From NCBI GenBank assembly GCA_000416275.1, contig ASZJ01000182.1, positions 1 through 40,922 of the forward strand: a DNA stretch of 40,922 nt, given 5' to 3'. The notes beneath the pieces were generated by a model that was given only the letters and a program-made list of their open reading frames with translations, ran no database searches and had not been told where the DNA came from. Shown here in pieces: positions 10,101-17,918 of this stretch. The translations under genes were made by a program, and so were the position numbers. This DNA is from Osedax symbiont Rs1 (lineage in GTDB: Bacteria; Pseudomonadota; Gammaproteobacteria; Pseudomonadales; Balneatricaceae). Position 1 is the stretch's first letter. Each line of letters begins with the position of its first letter.

Positions 10101-10180
10101 CAAACACCATGCAAGGGAAAAAGTATAAGGGCATCGGTGTCGGAAAACGTACCTCCTGGCGAGAAATAAGAGCGGATTAA
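7151..10180 (+). CDS. pilY1: PilY1-type pilus tip adhesin with von Willebrand A domain
   Basis: Pilus tip adhesin and mechanosensor of about 1009 aa. I prefer the ATG at 7151 because it gives a clean signal peptide (MNKYKTYLMMLVGLAIATCPVA) preceded by GGAAG; an in-frame ATG at 7124 adds nine residues. A VWA domain begins with the MIDAS motif DNSGSMG, about residue 45 of the shorter form. The C-terminal half is the PilY1 beta-propeller (MIYLGANDGMLHGFNADNG; VGGLGRGGQGIYALD). DVNSDGKKD followed by GDLFGNVWKFDL matches the calcium-binding loop known in Pseudomonas PilY1. A second dockerin-like loop, DINNDGVIDQGDG, lies near the C-terminus. It ends 3 bases before the next gene. Confidence 0.92.
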   Translation: MNKYKTYLMMLVGLAIATCPVADELSLPNYPLQTTGFVEPNVLFLIDNSGSMGIVDPGASASRLAIAKKVAIDIIKETADVRFCLGAFNKPTASDNAKGGRVVSECKIPTIVPNQSYTFIEQAINHLEPDSWTPLAEAYYEMVGYFRNGRSIYNSDVVGRESPIQYRCQKNYSIVLTDGVPYFDASFPGLDAQVSGRTVKFGDYDNVANDGDLNNNDIYQRYLFLDDIAKFAYETDLRGQDELDLANKSFNDVLFPQQNLITYTVGFTLNDTKALKMLEDAAEKEGYGHGKYYNASTYEELKTSFGKALTDITDTSQSVAAASANTSELVANSKLYQSRYTAKDWTGELIALAIDKDSYQVSKTPEWSAPVELNVSSRVVYSGHKSGSLFKKENFNLQEIADLFGDQRIVAYIKGTEFSDYRDRTLPMGDVVNSTPVYVAPPIINAYSDADFASKYSDFYASNKDRSPMIYLGANDGMLHGFNADNGYEKLAFIPSKVLPNLKYLADKNYRHQFYVDGSPVVESVYADDKWLSLLVGGLGRGGQGIYALDVSSDDYQNTESAASSVFQWEFSDAIDADLGFTYSSPQIMRLNDGNFYVVISSGYNNTTASDESDNHLSSTGNAVLFLLNVATGAIEKKLSTGVGMKDPANHSIANGLGAVVGLDVNSDGKKDYLYAGDLFGNVWKFDLSSESADDWGADNDNNDDQNPSLLFSAVDDQGQEQPITAALTAVKLPNKDIMIFFGTGKYLEEKDTLAKNIGVQTFYGIKDQGVTVTGRAELLKQSIIYHGDVKFITSSQQEVNREVRITSNNQYSGYQKGWYMDLQMPNYSHTDVVTNENLGVTYSSYGEQVIVRSVYRDSHDGSNHRSDGRIFFVSDLPNNADKCLPSSKNYLMSLDANSGARFDYIAVDINNDGVIDQGDGIETGISDKFGTKTLSSTSGFEINSRQAPTFLDILDGENKTDQEVMIFSSSSVCKTGGDNCSYANTMQGKKYKGIGVGKRTSWREIRAD

Positions 10181-10183
10181 ACG

Positions 10184-10483
10184 ATGAAGGGAATGGCGAT
10201 GATTTCGGTAAAAATCAGTGTAGTGGCGACGGCTTTACTTATTAGTTGTTCTTTATTGGCAGTTGAAAAGGAGGGACTAATCTCTGACTTCAAAGCGCAA
10301 CCAAGGTTGTTTACTTTAAATGAAAAACAATATCAAATTGCCATTGATGTGAAAATAACCTCTGAAGGTCTGGGTGGTAGAACCTTTCCAATATCTATAT
10401 TACGCGACGGTACCAAGGTGAAAATCAATTATCGAGGGAGTACCGAACGCAGAGTCAAGGAAATCAAAATACTGATCCAATAA
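10184..10483 (+). CDS. Small exported protein, PilY2-like by position
   Basis: A 99-aa protein starting 3 bases after pilY1, so almost certainly in the same operon. It has an N-terminal hydrophobic segment with a possible lipobox-like LISCSLLAV region and a small beta-rich C-terminal part ending KEIKILIQ. In Pseudomonas aeruginosa a small exported protein, PilY2, occupies the same place after pilY1. Similarity cannot be measured here, so PilY2 is an inference from position and size. No pilE follows; the next gene is on the opposite strand. Confidence 0.6.
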   Translation: MKGMAMISVKISVVATALLISCSLLAVEKEGLISDFKAQPRLFTLNEKQYQIAIDVKITSEGLGGRTFPISILRDGTKVKINYRGSTERRVKEIKILIQ

Positions 10484-10509
10484 ACCAACCTAGGTTGCAG
10501 GCTCAAGAA

Positions 10510-10536
10510 CTTGATCTACATTTGCTGTAGATCAAG
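10510..10536. terminator. Perfect hairpin between convergent operons
   Basis: CTTGATCTAC and GTAGATCAAG form a perfect 10-bp stem around a 7-base loop, located between the pilin operon and the oppositely oriented pot operon. A T-run on the + strand (10560-10567) lies 24 bases further on, so it is not a classical intrinsic terminator, but position supports a shared termination or mRNA-end hairpin. Confidence 0.5.
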
Positions 10537-10583
10537 GCTGATTTGCCACAGTGCCAGTATTTTTTTAAACGCTAGCTGCTCGG

Positions 10584-11612
10584 TTATTGCAGTAATTGTG
10601 TCCAGACTTTATCAACTAGCTTTTGTGCAGCAGGTGAACAAGCTTGGGTAAACTTGATCGGGGCGCTGGGAAATATTTCAGGTGAGTTTTCAGCTTGATG
10701 TAGCGCTTTGCTCTGATCTATTTTCACGGCAGATGAATGCGCATAATAGTTATACTCTATCGTGGCGTTATCTGTCTCGCTCATCCAGTTAATAAAGGTT
10801 TTAGCGTTATCCACATTGCGTGAATTAATCGGCACTACCATTGAGTCCAACCACCCTACTAAGCCCTCTTTTGGTTGTGCATATTCAATTGGCGCGTTGT
10901 TATTCTTGCGCGTGCGCATCGAATCGCCATCCCACCAGTTGTGCATCACTACTTCACCGCTGGCGATCCGCGAGCTGATGTTATCCGAGCTGTAAACCGC
11001 GACATCTTTCTTCTGCTTTTTTAAGAGCTCGAATATTCTTTTCATCTGTGCGCTATCTTCAGTACAAAACTCCACCCCTAAATACAGCTGGGCGGCAGGA
11101 ATGATTTCATCTGGGGTGCTAAACACCGCAATGTTGCCTATTGCGGCACCGGTGGGTTCAAAGAACTCTTTCCAAGAGTTAGCTGGCCCCTTATATTTGT
11201 CGCGGTTGACAGTATAGCCTGCGGTACCGTAGACAAAGGGAATCGAATACTCTGACTTTTGATCCCACCACATGTTTTTCCACTGCTCATCAACTAGCTT
11301 GAACGCCGCCATATTTTTGGCATCAATGTTTTTTAGCAAGCCTTCTTGAACCATGATTTTAACGAAGTGCTGGCTGGGGAAAACTACGTCGTAATCACTG
11401 CTGCCTGACTTTAACTTGGCCAGTAAATCTTCATTGGAGGTGTAACTATCTAAGGTGATATTAATCCCGGTTTCAGTTTGAAATTTTTCAATAAGTACCG
11501 GATCTATCGACTCTGCCCAAGTGTAAATATTTAGTTTATCGCTGGCGGCATTTGCTCCCGCTGCCAGAGAAATACCAATGGCCAATAAGCTTATTTTTGT
11601 AAATGACTGCAT
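10584..11612 (-). CDS. potD: Polyamine ABC transporter, periplasmic binding protein (PotD/PotF type)
   Basis: Periplasmic solute-binding protein (342 aa) for spermidine/putrescine-type ligands. A signal peptide (MQSFTKISLLAIGISLAAGANA) is followed by the family start KLNIYTWAESIDPVLIEKFQTETG. Late landmarks HNWWDGDSMR and MVVPINSRNVDNAKTFINWM fit the PotD/PotF fold. AAGGAA sits just ahead of the ATG. It is the last gene of the operon ATPase-permease-permease-binding protein, the E. coli potABCD order. The exact polyamine cannot be read from the sequence. Confidence 0.88.
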   Translation of the reverse strand: MQSFTKISLLAIGISLAAGANAASDKLNIYTWAESIDPVLIEKFQTETGINITLDSYTSNEDLLAKLKSGSSDYDVVFPSQHFVKIMVQEGLLKNIDAKNMAAFKLVDEQWKNMWWDQKSEYSIPFVYGTAGYTVNRDKYKGPANSWKEFFEPTGAAIGNIAVFSTPDEIIPAAQLYLGVEFCTEDSAQMKRIFELLKKQKKDVAVYSSDNISSRIASGEVVMHNWWDGDSMRTRKNNNAPIEYAQPKEGLVGWLDSMVVPINSRNVDNAKTFINWMSETDNATIEYNYYAHSSAVKIDQSKALHQAENSPEIFPSAPIKFTQACSPAAQKLVDKVWTQLLQ

Positions 11613-11667
11613 AGATTTTTTTCCTTTTATTATGACTATTTAGTGATTTTTTTCGCCACAGTGCCGT

Positions 11668-12477
11668 TTAGCGACTGCGCTTGGCAATAAGCCAGCAAGG
11701 GGTCGCGATCAATAGAGACGCGACCATGATTAACGTTGATATTGCGTTGAGCTCTGGAGAAACCCCCTGTTTTACCAGTGAGAAAATGTAGACAGGTAAA
11801 GTTGTTGCCCCACCTCCAGAAACAATATTACTGGTGATGAAATCATCCATCGAGATGACAAAGCTGAGCATCGCTCCGGCAAAAATACCGGGGGCAATCA
11901 AAGGCAGGGTGATACGGCGAAATGTGACTAGAGGGGTGGCGTATAAGTCTTGGGCCGCCTGCTCTAAATTGTTATCCATGCCCTGCAATCGGGCGCGTAT
12001 CGGTAAAAAAGCGAAGGGAATGCAAAAGGCGCTGTGGGCCAGTATCAGCTTTAACATGCCATTTTGGATGCCCAGCTGAGAAAACAAAATCAAAATAGCC
12101 ACCGCGAAGACAATCTCAGGCAGCATCAAAGGTAGGTTGACCACAGCTTGTGATAACTTAGCGTGCTTTACATTCTTCCCCCGTGATAATACCAAGGCGG
12201 CAGCGGTAGCAATGGCAGTAGCGATCAAGGTGGCGAACAACGCCACGGTAAATGATACCTGCAACGCATTCAGTAACCCCTCGTTTTGCAGTGCACTGGC
12301 GTACCACTTCCAGGAGAATCCCTGCCATACTGAGACAATCCGATTACTATTGAATGAATAGGTGATGATCACCAGTATTGGAAAATACAGAAAGCTGAAA
12401 AAGAGTATTCCCACCGCACCAAAGCCCGGGTAGTGCGTGGCCTCACGATTAGGTTTAAACAGCGCCGAAATATTCAT
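11668..12477 (-). CDS. potC: Polyamine ABC transporter permease (PotC/PotI type)
   Basis: Inner-membrane permease, 269 aa with about six membrane segments. The cytoplasmic coupling helix (EAA loop) is visible as QAAQDLYATPLVTFRRITLPLIAPGIFAG-type sequence around residues 165-195. It pairs with the upstream permease to form the translocation channel and docks on the ATPase. Its start overlaps the previous permease stop by 4 bases (ATGA), indicating translational coupling. Length equals typical PotC (about 264 aa). Confidence 0.88.
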   Translation of the reverse strand: MNISALFKPNREATHYPGFGAVGILFFSFLYFPILVIITYSFNSNRIVSVWQGFSWKWYASALQNEGLLNALQVSFTVALFATLIATAIATAAALVLSRGKNVKHAKLSQAVVNLPLMLPEIVFAVAILILFSQLGIQNGMLKLILAHSAFCIPFAFLPIRARLQGMDNNLEQAAQDLYATPLVTFRRITLPLIAPGIFAGAMLSFVISMDDFITSNIVSGGGATTLPVYIFSLVKQGVSPELNAISTLIMVASLLIATPCWLIAKRSR

Positions 12478-13358
12478 GAGAACTCCTTATTTAGATTTGT
12501 TCTGCGCGCTTGAAACATCAAAAAGATTAAAACAATGCACAATAGTAAAACCGTTAAACTCGCACCGAAAGACCAGTTTCTGGCTACCCCAAATTGGTTT
12601 TGAATCAGATTCCCCAGCATCATGGTCTTGCCGCCACCTAACAGCATGGGCTCAAGTACGGTTCCTAAACTTGGCACAAACACTAAGACAAACCCCGCGA
12701 CAATACCTGGCTTGCACAGTGGCAAGATAATCCTTCTCAGGGTGTTCATCCGGCTGCTGTAAAGATCACTGGCCGCTTCAATTAAGCGGCTATCCAGCTT
12801 TTCGATACTGGCGTAGATGGGTAAAATCATCAGTGGAATGTAGGTGTAAACCATGCCCACCATCATCGCGCCATTGTTGTAGAGTAAGCTGTCGATATCG
12901 CCAATCAGACCAAAGAAACGCAGCCCATTTTCCAGTACCCCATCGTTACTTAATATCAGCACCCATGCGTAGACCCGCACCACCATGCTGACCCAAAATG
13001 GCAGCGTGACTAAATAGAGCAGCAACGTTTTCATGGTGTGGCTTTGACGTGAGATGTAATAGGCGACAGGAAAGCTAATCAGCAGGCAGATTATGGCTGT
13101 CGCAGCTGAGAGTAATAACGTCCTAGCGATGATTTTCAAGTACTGCAAGTTCAGTACTAAATTTTCATCCCAATCATAGGAGTAAAGAATTTGTGTATAG
13201 GAATCCAGCGAGAAAACCGCCTTGTATCCGCCATACGGATCTGAGCTCATGAATGAGACATAAAAAATAATTAATAGCGGTAACACCATCAACAATGACA
13301 TCACTAAATAAGCGGGTAGCAGGCCCCAGAAATTTAAACTGAGTTTTTTCATTGGCAT
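12474..13358 (-). CDS. potB: Polyamine ABC transporter permease (PotB/PotH type)
   Basis: Inner-membrane permease, 294 aa, six predicted membrane segments with a long first periplasmic loop as usual for PotB. The EAA coupling motif reads EAASDLYSSRMNTLRRIILPL. It overlaps the ATPase gene by 10 bases at its start and the second permease by 4 at its end, so the operon is tightly coupled. A second in-frame ATG lies two codons downstream (13352). Confidence 0.88.
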   Translation of the reverse strand: MPMKKLSLNFWGLLPAYLVMSLLMVLPLLIIFYVSFMSSDPYGGYKAVFSLDSYTQILYSYDWDENLVLNLQYLKIIARTLLLSAATAIICLLISFPVAYYISRQSHTMKTLLLYLVTLPFWVSMVVRVYAWVLILSNDGVLENGLRFFGLIGDIDSLLYNNGAMMVGMVYTYIPLMILPIYASIEKLDSRLIEAASDLYSSRMNTLRRIILPLCKPGIVAGFVLVFVPSLGTVLEPMLLGGGKTMMLGNLIQNQFGVARNWSFGASLTVLLLCIVLIFLMFQARRTNLNKEFS

Positions 13359-14419
13359 AACACCCGCACTGAGGTTTTGCTGAAGCCTATGTCCACGCGC
13401 TGCTGGAGCTGGTATTCAGTGTCATTACTGATTGTGTTGCGCTTTGATACCCGCAGCTCAATGCCATTTGCAGTGCGGACTTTGTAATGGGTATAACCGC
13501 CCATGTAAGTGCGATGTACTATTTCACCTTGCAAATTTACTTCTAGCCCTTGGGTGTTGATCGATATTTTTTCTGGTCGCAGCGACATCGTCGCCTCTTG
13601 TCCTGGGCGATAACCTGCATTAGGTACATTTAATTGAATGCCAAGGGGGTTAGTAATTGCTGCGGTTGCGCTGTTGACAGCGCCGATAGTGACGGCCATA
13701 AAATTGGTCTCGCCGATAAAATCGGCGACAAACTTATTAATCGGATTTTCATAAATCTCATTCGGGCTGCTCAACTGCTGCACTTCCCCTTCGGCTAAGA
13801 CACAGATTCTATCTGACATCGCCAGCGCTTCTTCCTGATCGTGGGTGACAAAAATAAAGGTAATCCCAGTATCGCGCTGCAATTGCTGCAATTCATCGCG
13901 CATCGATTGTCGCAATTTCAAGTCTAGTGCCGAGAGTGGCTCATCCAAGAGCAAGACTTCCGGTTTCGGTGCCAGTGCTCTAGCCAGTGCTATGCGCTGC
14001 TGTTGTCCCCCTGAAAGTGCTGCAGGCATGCGGGCCGCAAAAGGTCGCATGTGTACCAACTCGAGCATTTCATCTACTCTGGCTGCAATATTTTCTTCAC
14101 TCCACTTGAGCATTTCTAATCCAAAACCAATGTTTTGCGCTACGTTCATATGCGGAAAGAGTGCGTAATTTTGGAACACCGTGTTAACGCAGCGCTTGTG
14201 GGCAGGCAGCGCTTGGATATCCGTGCCGTGCAACTTGATGACCCCGCCGCTGGGGATTTCAAAACCGGCGATCATCCGTAATAAAGTGGTTTTACCGCAG
14301 CCACTGGGGCCGAGTAAGGTGAAAAATTCGTTGTCGCGTATATCGAAAGAGATGTCTTTGATTGCGCGGTAGTCGCCGTAGTACTTGCTGACATTTTTTA
14401 TATTTATAGCGTGCTTCAT
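13349..14419 (-). CDS. potA: Polyamine ABC transporter ATPase (PotA/PotG type)
   Basis: ATPase subunit, 356 aa, first gene of the transporter operon. Visible motifs: Walker A GPSGCGKT (37-44), Q-loop FQNYALFPHM (82-91), signature LSGGQQQR (135-142), Walker B VLLLDEP (155-161), D-loop SALD and H-loop THDQEEAL. The C-terminal roughly 110 residues are a TOBE-type regulatory domain, as in PotA. A LysR-type dyad lies 135 bases upstream (14554-14576). Confidence 0.92.
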   Translation of the reverse strand: MKHAINIKNVSKYYGDYRAIKDISFDIRDNEFFTLLGPSGCGKTTLLRMIAGFEIPSGGVIKLHGTDIQALPAHKRCVNTVFQNYALFPHMNVAQNIGFGLEMLKWSEENIAARVDEMLELVHMRPFAARMPAALSGGQQQRIALARALAPKPEVLLLDEPLSALDLKLRQSMRDELQQLQRDTGITFIFVTHDQEEALAMSDRICVLAEGEVQQLSSPNEIYENPINKFVADFIGETNFMAVTIGAVNSATAAITNPLGIQLNVPNAGYRPGQEATMSLRPEKISINTQGLEVNLQGEIVHRTYMGGYTHYKVRTANGIELRVSKRNTISNDTEYQLQQRVDIGFSKTSVRVLCQ

Positions 14420-14781
14420 GGCTTTATTTCTCGGTGTGTAACGTGATAACAGTACGGCTAGTTTTATTTCTTACAGGCTGAGCTGGCTCAAAATTTGCTG
14501 ACTAAGACGTTATGATTTTGCCAAGTATTAGTAAAATACTAAAATCATCAGCCTTGGATAAATAAAACCAATGCAAAGCGCTTGCTGTGTCGACATGCAT
14601 GGGGTTGCAGCATGGCTCGAAGCTACAGTGCTGGTTAGTGAGCCAAAAACACTTAGGCCGTGATAGGCTTTAATTAGCGTAAATATTGACTCATTTGGCG
14701 ATTATAGAAGCGTATCTGGGCAGCTGAAAAGCACCCAGATAATCACAGCTACAGCTGCGATAGCTCGCTCAACTAGGCCGA
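14420..14781. other. Spacer and promoter region upstream of the pot operon
   Basis: No gene is seen in these 362 bases. They hold the LysR-type dyad (14554-14576) and an adjacent perfect short palindrome TTAGTA-AAA-TACTAA (14528-14542). The latter may be a second operator or overlap the promoter of the transporter operon. The 3' end of the DUF1028 transcript must also fall here; CAGCTACAGCTG near 14748 is the only compact palindrome there. Confidence 0.5.
14554..14576 (-). promoter_or_regulatory. Candidate LysR operator upstream of the pot operon
   Basis: On the + strand this reads TTGGAT, 11 bases, ATGCAA: one mismatch from the dyad TTGGAT-N11-ATCCAA found upstream of the argE-like gene. 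The spacer begins AAATAAAA, close to TAATAAAA in the argE site. The T-N11-A geometry is the classical LysR box. It lies 135 bases upstream of the ATPase start. Confidence 0.55.
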
Positions 14782-15453
14782 CTACTCATCCCCTGGTACA
14801 CCGTAAGATTCCGCATTGGCAGGATCCGTAGCGCGGGTAATATAAGCTTGCATCTGTGGTTGATAATTGCGCCACAGTGCCGCTAGCTCGGCAATTGGTG
14901 TATCGTGCCAATCGACCCGTAAATCAACTACCGGCCAAGCGGGGTCTGCATTTACGCGTAGCCCCGCTGAGTGTAACGGCCCCATCTCTCCGCCCGCTGC
15001 CAAGCCCGCTTCAAGGGCTTTCAAGAGCCGTTGCGCAAGGTGACCGCTACTGTTTTCAAAGCTGTCAATCATCGCTTGGGGAACCTCAGCATTCGCCAGT
15101 AAATTTCCCATCGCGATACAGTTCTCACCTTGCGCTGTATTGAAAATCCCCAGCGCTTGCTCGCCACTGAAAGTTGCCTTGCGTCCATCCAGTGCCAACA
15201 CGCCGAGCTGCCGCCACTGTACATCGCTGTCGGCATCCCCCAGGGCCTGCATAACCTGTTCGGCAGACTCGCCGCGCTGTAGCAAATCCAGTGCCAGTGG
15301 CCCCAAATCTGGGTTGGTTATGTTCTGAGTGAGAGCGACACCGGTACCGCTGCGGGTAAAGGCGCAACGGCTAGTGACACAGATACTCGAAGAGGTGATG
15401 ATGCAGCCCACCATGCCAGTGTCTGGGCAGACACCCGCTACTGAAAAAGTCAT
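14782..15453 (-). CDS. DUF1028 family protein (Ntn-hydrolase-like)
   Basis: A 223-aa member of the DUF1028 family. It shows the N-terminal MTFSVAGVCPDTGMVGC start, then GVALTQNITNPDLGPLALDLL, a GNLLANAEVPQAMIDSF segment and the glycine-rich LLKALEAGLAAGGEMG. The family has an Ntn-hydrolase-like fold; its reaction is not settled, but it recurs beside amino-nitrogen degradation genes. It starts 10 bases after the Rid gene with a good AAGGAG, so the two form an operon. Substrate unknown. Confidence 0.85.
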   Translation of the reverse strand: MTFSVAGVCPDTGMVGCIITSSSICVTSRCAFTRSGTGVALTQNITNPDLGPLALDLLQRGESAEQVMQALGDADSDVQWRQLGVLALDGRKATFSGEQALGIFNTAQGENCIAMGNLLANAEVPQAMIDSFENSSGHLAQRLLKALEAGLAAGGEMGPLHSAGLRVNADPAWPVVDLRVDWHDTPIAELAALWRNYQPQMQAYITRATDPANAESYGVPGDE

Positions 15454-15463
15454 ATAAACTCCT

Positions 15464-15883
15464 TTATTTATTACTGTCGGGGATTACTGCGATAATATCG
15501 ATTTCCATCAACCACTGTGGCTGGGCTAAACCTTGCACTACTAGACCGGTAGATATCGGGAAGACCCCCTTGAACCATTTTCCTGTCTCGCGGTAAACAG
15601 CTTCGCGATAGCGTGGATCGGTGATGTAGGTGGTGGTTTTTACAACATGGCTAAGGTCTGAACCAGCCTCTTCTAAAAGGCGCTTGACGTTCTTCATCGC
15701 CTGCTCAGCCTGTGCACCAGGGTCGCCTAAACCGACCAAATTACCCTCAAAATCAGTGCCTACTTGGCCGCGAAGATACACGGTGTTACCGGCGACTACC
15801 GCCTGACAAAGATCATTATCTAAGCTCTGGTTGGGATAGGTTTCTTTGGTATTGAACATGCGAATTCTGGTATGTGTGGTCAT
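15464..15883 (-). CDS. Rid (YjgF/YER057c/UK114) family protein without the canonical arginine
   Basis: A 139-aa Rid-fold protein. The framework is standard (VYLRGQVGTDFEGNLVG; AEQAMKNVKRLLEEAGSDLSHVVKTTTYITDPRYREAVY; WLMEIDIIAVIP). In RidA the deaminase arginine lies in a YPTRSCV-type segment; here that segment is FPISTGLV, with Ser in place of Arg. It is therefore unlikely to be a standard 2-aminoacrylate/imine deaminase and fits the Rid subgroups lacking that residue. GGAG precedes the ATG. It is operonic with DUF1028, suggesting a joint role in the amine pathway (inference). Confidence 0.85.
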   Translation of the reverse strand: MTTHTRIRMFNTKETYPNQSLDNDLCQAVVAGNTVYLRGQVGTDFEGNLVGLGDPGAQAEQAMKNVKRLLEEAGSDLSHVVKTTTYITDPRYREAVYRETGKWFKGVFPISTGLVVQGLAQPQWLMEIDIIAVIPDSNK

Positions 15884-15903
15884 TTGTTACTCCAACTTTT
15901 GAT

Positions 15904-16070
15904 TACCCTAAAGCAGTGATTTGACGGTGCTATTTAGCACAAGATTTTGATTTTAAGACGCTTAGAAAAATAGCCACTGAACTGATCAGTGCCGTTAATA
16001 TTTTTCAACTGCACGATAAAATCAATATCTGACACGCTGTATTCACTTTCAAATCACCGGTTGCGGGTTA
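15904..16070. mobile_element. MITE family 2, diverged full-length copy
   Basis: About 167 bp between the monooxygenase and Rid genes. It aligns along its length with 33522-33687: shared blocks include TAGCACAAG, TTAGAAAAATA, AATCAATATCT and TGTATTCACTTT. The ends are imperfect inverted repeats (TACCCTAAAGCAGTGATTTGA against the complement of TCAAATCACCGGTTGCGGGTTA) with TA at both edges. It sits directly upstream of the Rid gene and may have altered its promoter. Confidence 0.65.
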
Positions 16071-16156
16071 TGCGTCAACACCCTTGCACTACAGTGGGTG
16101 ATATTTGCATTCGTTTAACATCAATAAGCAGCTCGTTGGAGCTGCAATGAGTGCGG

Positions 16157-17416
16157 TTAACGCTGCGATGGATCGCGATATTTAAGATAGCTACGCTGGG
16201 TTTCAATATGATCGGCAACATACTTGGCATCGTGCCACACCCCCCAAATAAACGATGAGCCCCGACGTGACTGCCAAGGCAGGCCGATAAAATAGATACC
16301 AGGCTCTGTCGATACACCACGCTGGTGCTGTGGTTTACCGGTATCATCGAAGGCAGCTACGTCCATCCAGCTGTAGTCGACAGCAAAACCGGTCGCCCAG
16401 ATAACGGAATGAATCCCGGTTGCCGCGAGGTCTAGTTCACGGATCGGATGAGTCATGCAATCGGGTTCTGGATGAACATGGCGCGCTTGCGGCTCCTCTG
16501 GCAGGTCTAAATTGTTGCGGGCAATGTAGGCGTCTGCCGCATCCAGTAATGAGAGGTAATTGGCATCGCCACGTGCAATATTTTCGACTAGATTTCCCTG
16601 AAAGGTCACCTTGCCATCGACAAATGACTCGGTCAGACCGGTGAGCGTAATGCCTTGATTGGCCAGTTTTCTAAAGTCGATAGTGTGGCCACCTTTAGCG
16701 CCACTGACGGCAATAGTGACATGCTCAGCACCGGGCTTTAATTCAGCGGCGTCCCACTCGCCCAGCACGCCTAACCACCAGACAAAGTCACGATTACGAT
16801 AGGCGCGTGGTGGACGGTCATGTGCGCCAACCGAGAGATAAACTTTTTTGCCCGCCGCCCGCAGCTCATCGGCAATCTGTACCCCTGAAGATCCTGCACC
16901 TACCACCAGTACAGCGCCGTCTGGCAGCTGCTTGGGGTTGCGATAGTCCGCCGAGTGTATTTGATGTAACGGTGAATCCTGGGGAGCTATCGGTGGAATA
17001 ACCGGACGCTGGAAAGGTCCTGTTGCTGTCACTACGCGGCTGGCGTGAATGACACCGGCAGAGGTTTCAATGATAAAGCCTGACTGCTTAGTGTTGCGTG
17101 ATACTTTGGTTACTGCGACACCAGTGCGAATAGGCGCTTTAAATTTTTCTGCGTATTCAACAAAGTAGTCAGCGACTCGCTCTTTAGCTGCAAACGCATC
17201 ATCATCGACATCCTCAAACTCTAAGCCTGGAAAGCGGTCGTGCCACGCTGGACCATTCGCCACTAGCGAATCCCAACGGCCGGTACGCCAGCGCTCGGCA
17301 ATGCGGTCGCGCTCCAAGACGATATGCGGCACCTCTAGTTTGCTTAAGTGCTCGCTCATTGCGACACCGGCTTGACCGGCACCGATGACCAAGGTGTCTA
17401 TGTGTTCAACTGTCAT
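16157..17416 (-). CDS. FAD-dependent flavoprotein monooxygenase (CzcO/FMO-like)
   Basis: Predicted NAD(P)H- and FAD-dependent monooxygenase of 419 aa. I place the start at 17416 (MTVEHIDTLVIGAG), which has AGGATA upstream; an in-frame ATG at 17470 would add 18 residues of unlikely leader. An FAD Rossmann motif VIGAGQAGVAMSEHL lies at the N-terminus and a second NADPH Rossmann motif VVGAGSSGVQIADEL in the middle. The intervening ATGPFQRP and HSADYRNP are typical of flavin monooxygenases. The late ATG motif appears as IWATGFAVDYSW. Context suggests an amine or aromatic amine substrate, but this is only inferred. The gene is divergent from the LysR gene. Confidence 0.85.
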   Translation of the reverse strand: MTVEHIDTLVIGAGQAGVAMSEHLSKLEVPHIVLERDRIAERWRTGRWDSLVANGPAWHDRFPGLEFEDVDDDAFAAKERVADYFVEYAEKFKAPIRTGVAVTKVSRNTKQSGFIIETSAGVIHASRVVTATGPFQRPVIPPIAPQDSPLHQIHSADYRNPKQLPDGAVLVVGAGSSGVQIADELRAAGKKVYLSVGAHDRPPRAYRNRDFVWWLGVLGEWDAAELKPGAEHVTIAVSGAKGGHTIDFRKLANQGITLTGLTESFVDGKVTFQGNLVENIARGDANYLSLLDAADAYIARNNLDLPEEPQARHVHPEPDCMTHPIRELDLAATGIHSVIWATGFAVDYSWMDVAAFDDTGKPQHQRGVSTEPGIYFIGLPWQSRRGSSFIWGVWHDAKYVADHIETQRSYLKYRDPSQR

Positions 17417-17555
17417 GTCTGTATCCTGTTTTAGTTGTTCTGTCTCTCTCTCGAGTTGCTGCAAAAGCACCAGCGCCGCCGATCAATACCCTGCTGCAAC
17501 TAGCCTCGTTCAACGTATTTGCTAAGGAAGCAGCGAACAAGTCCCAGACGCCCCT

Positions 17556-17651
17556 GGCGTACAGGATTGTTTGTGATTGAGGCAATGGCTACAGGCGGGC
17601 TGGTTGCCCGACGAAAGCCATTAACAAAGAGCACGAACTATCCTGTACGCC
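17556..17651. repeat. Long nested palindrome (REP-like or structured element)
   Basis: The outer arms GGCGTACAGGAT (17556-17567) and ATCCTGTACGCC (17640-17651) are perfect 12-bp complements. Inside them GTTTGTG pairs with CACGAAC (one wobble), then AATGGCT with AGCCATT, then CGGGC with GCCCG around a 5-base TGGTT loop. The whole could fold into one long interrupted hairpin of about 96 bases. It is probably an insertion of a dispersed palindromic repeat; transcription or function is unknown. Confidence 0.7.
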
Positions 17652-17729
17652 CCGCAGGGTGGATCTCTAAGCGGCCAACTCCTTTGTCAGAACGCTTGTA
17701 AAGGACTAGCCATTCACTTCGTATTCTTC

Positions 17730-17763
17730 CGCAGATCTGCGTGCCCCTCTTTATGGGTATTGA
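17730..17763 (+). repeat. CGCAGATCTGCG palindrome plus GTGCCC/TGGGTA unit
   Basis: A perfect 12-bp palindrome CGCAGATCTGCG (17730-17741) runs into TGCCCCTCTTTATGGGTATT. This is nearly identical to the second tandem unit inside the MITE at 4111-4157. The shared unit suggests a small dispersed repeat found both alone and within the MITE. Confidence 0.5.
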
Positions 17764-17918
17764 CCGCTTAGTTATCCACAGGGAACATCTGGGGACTTAT
17801 TCGCTACTTCCCTAACCAGTACTCACCGCTATTTGGCTGTTGTATGGTTAATTTTTTATAGCGATTGATTTAGAGTAGAAAATTTCTTTGCATTGTTAAA
17901 ATATAATTAACCTAGCAA

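Noticed and set aside
17519-17701. 60-aa open frame
   Set aside because: It spans the long palindrome; the coding appearance comes from the repeat itself.
17772-17780. Perfect DnaA box TTATCCACA
   Set aside because: A single box without companions, AT-rich unwinding repeats or dnaA/dnaN nearby; not an origin.
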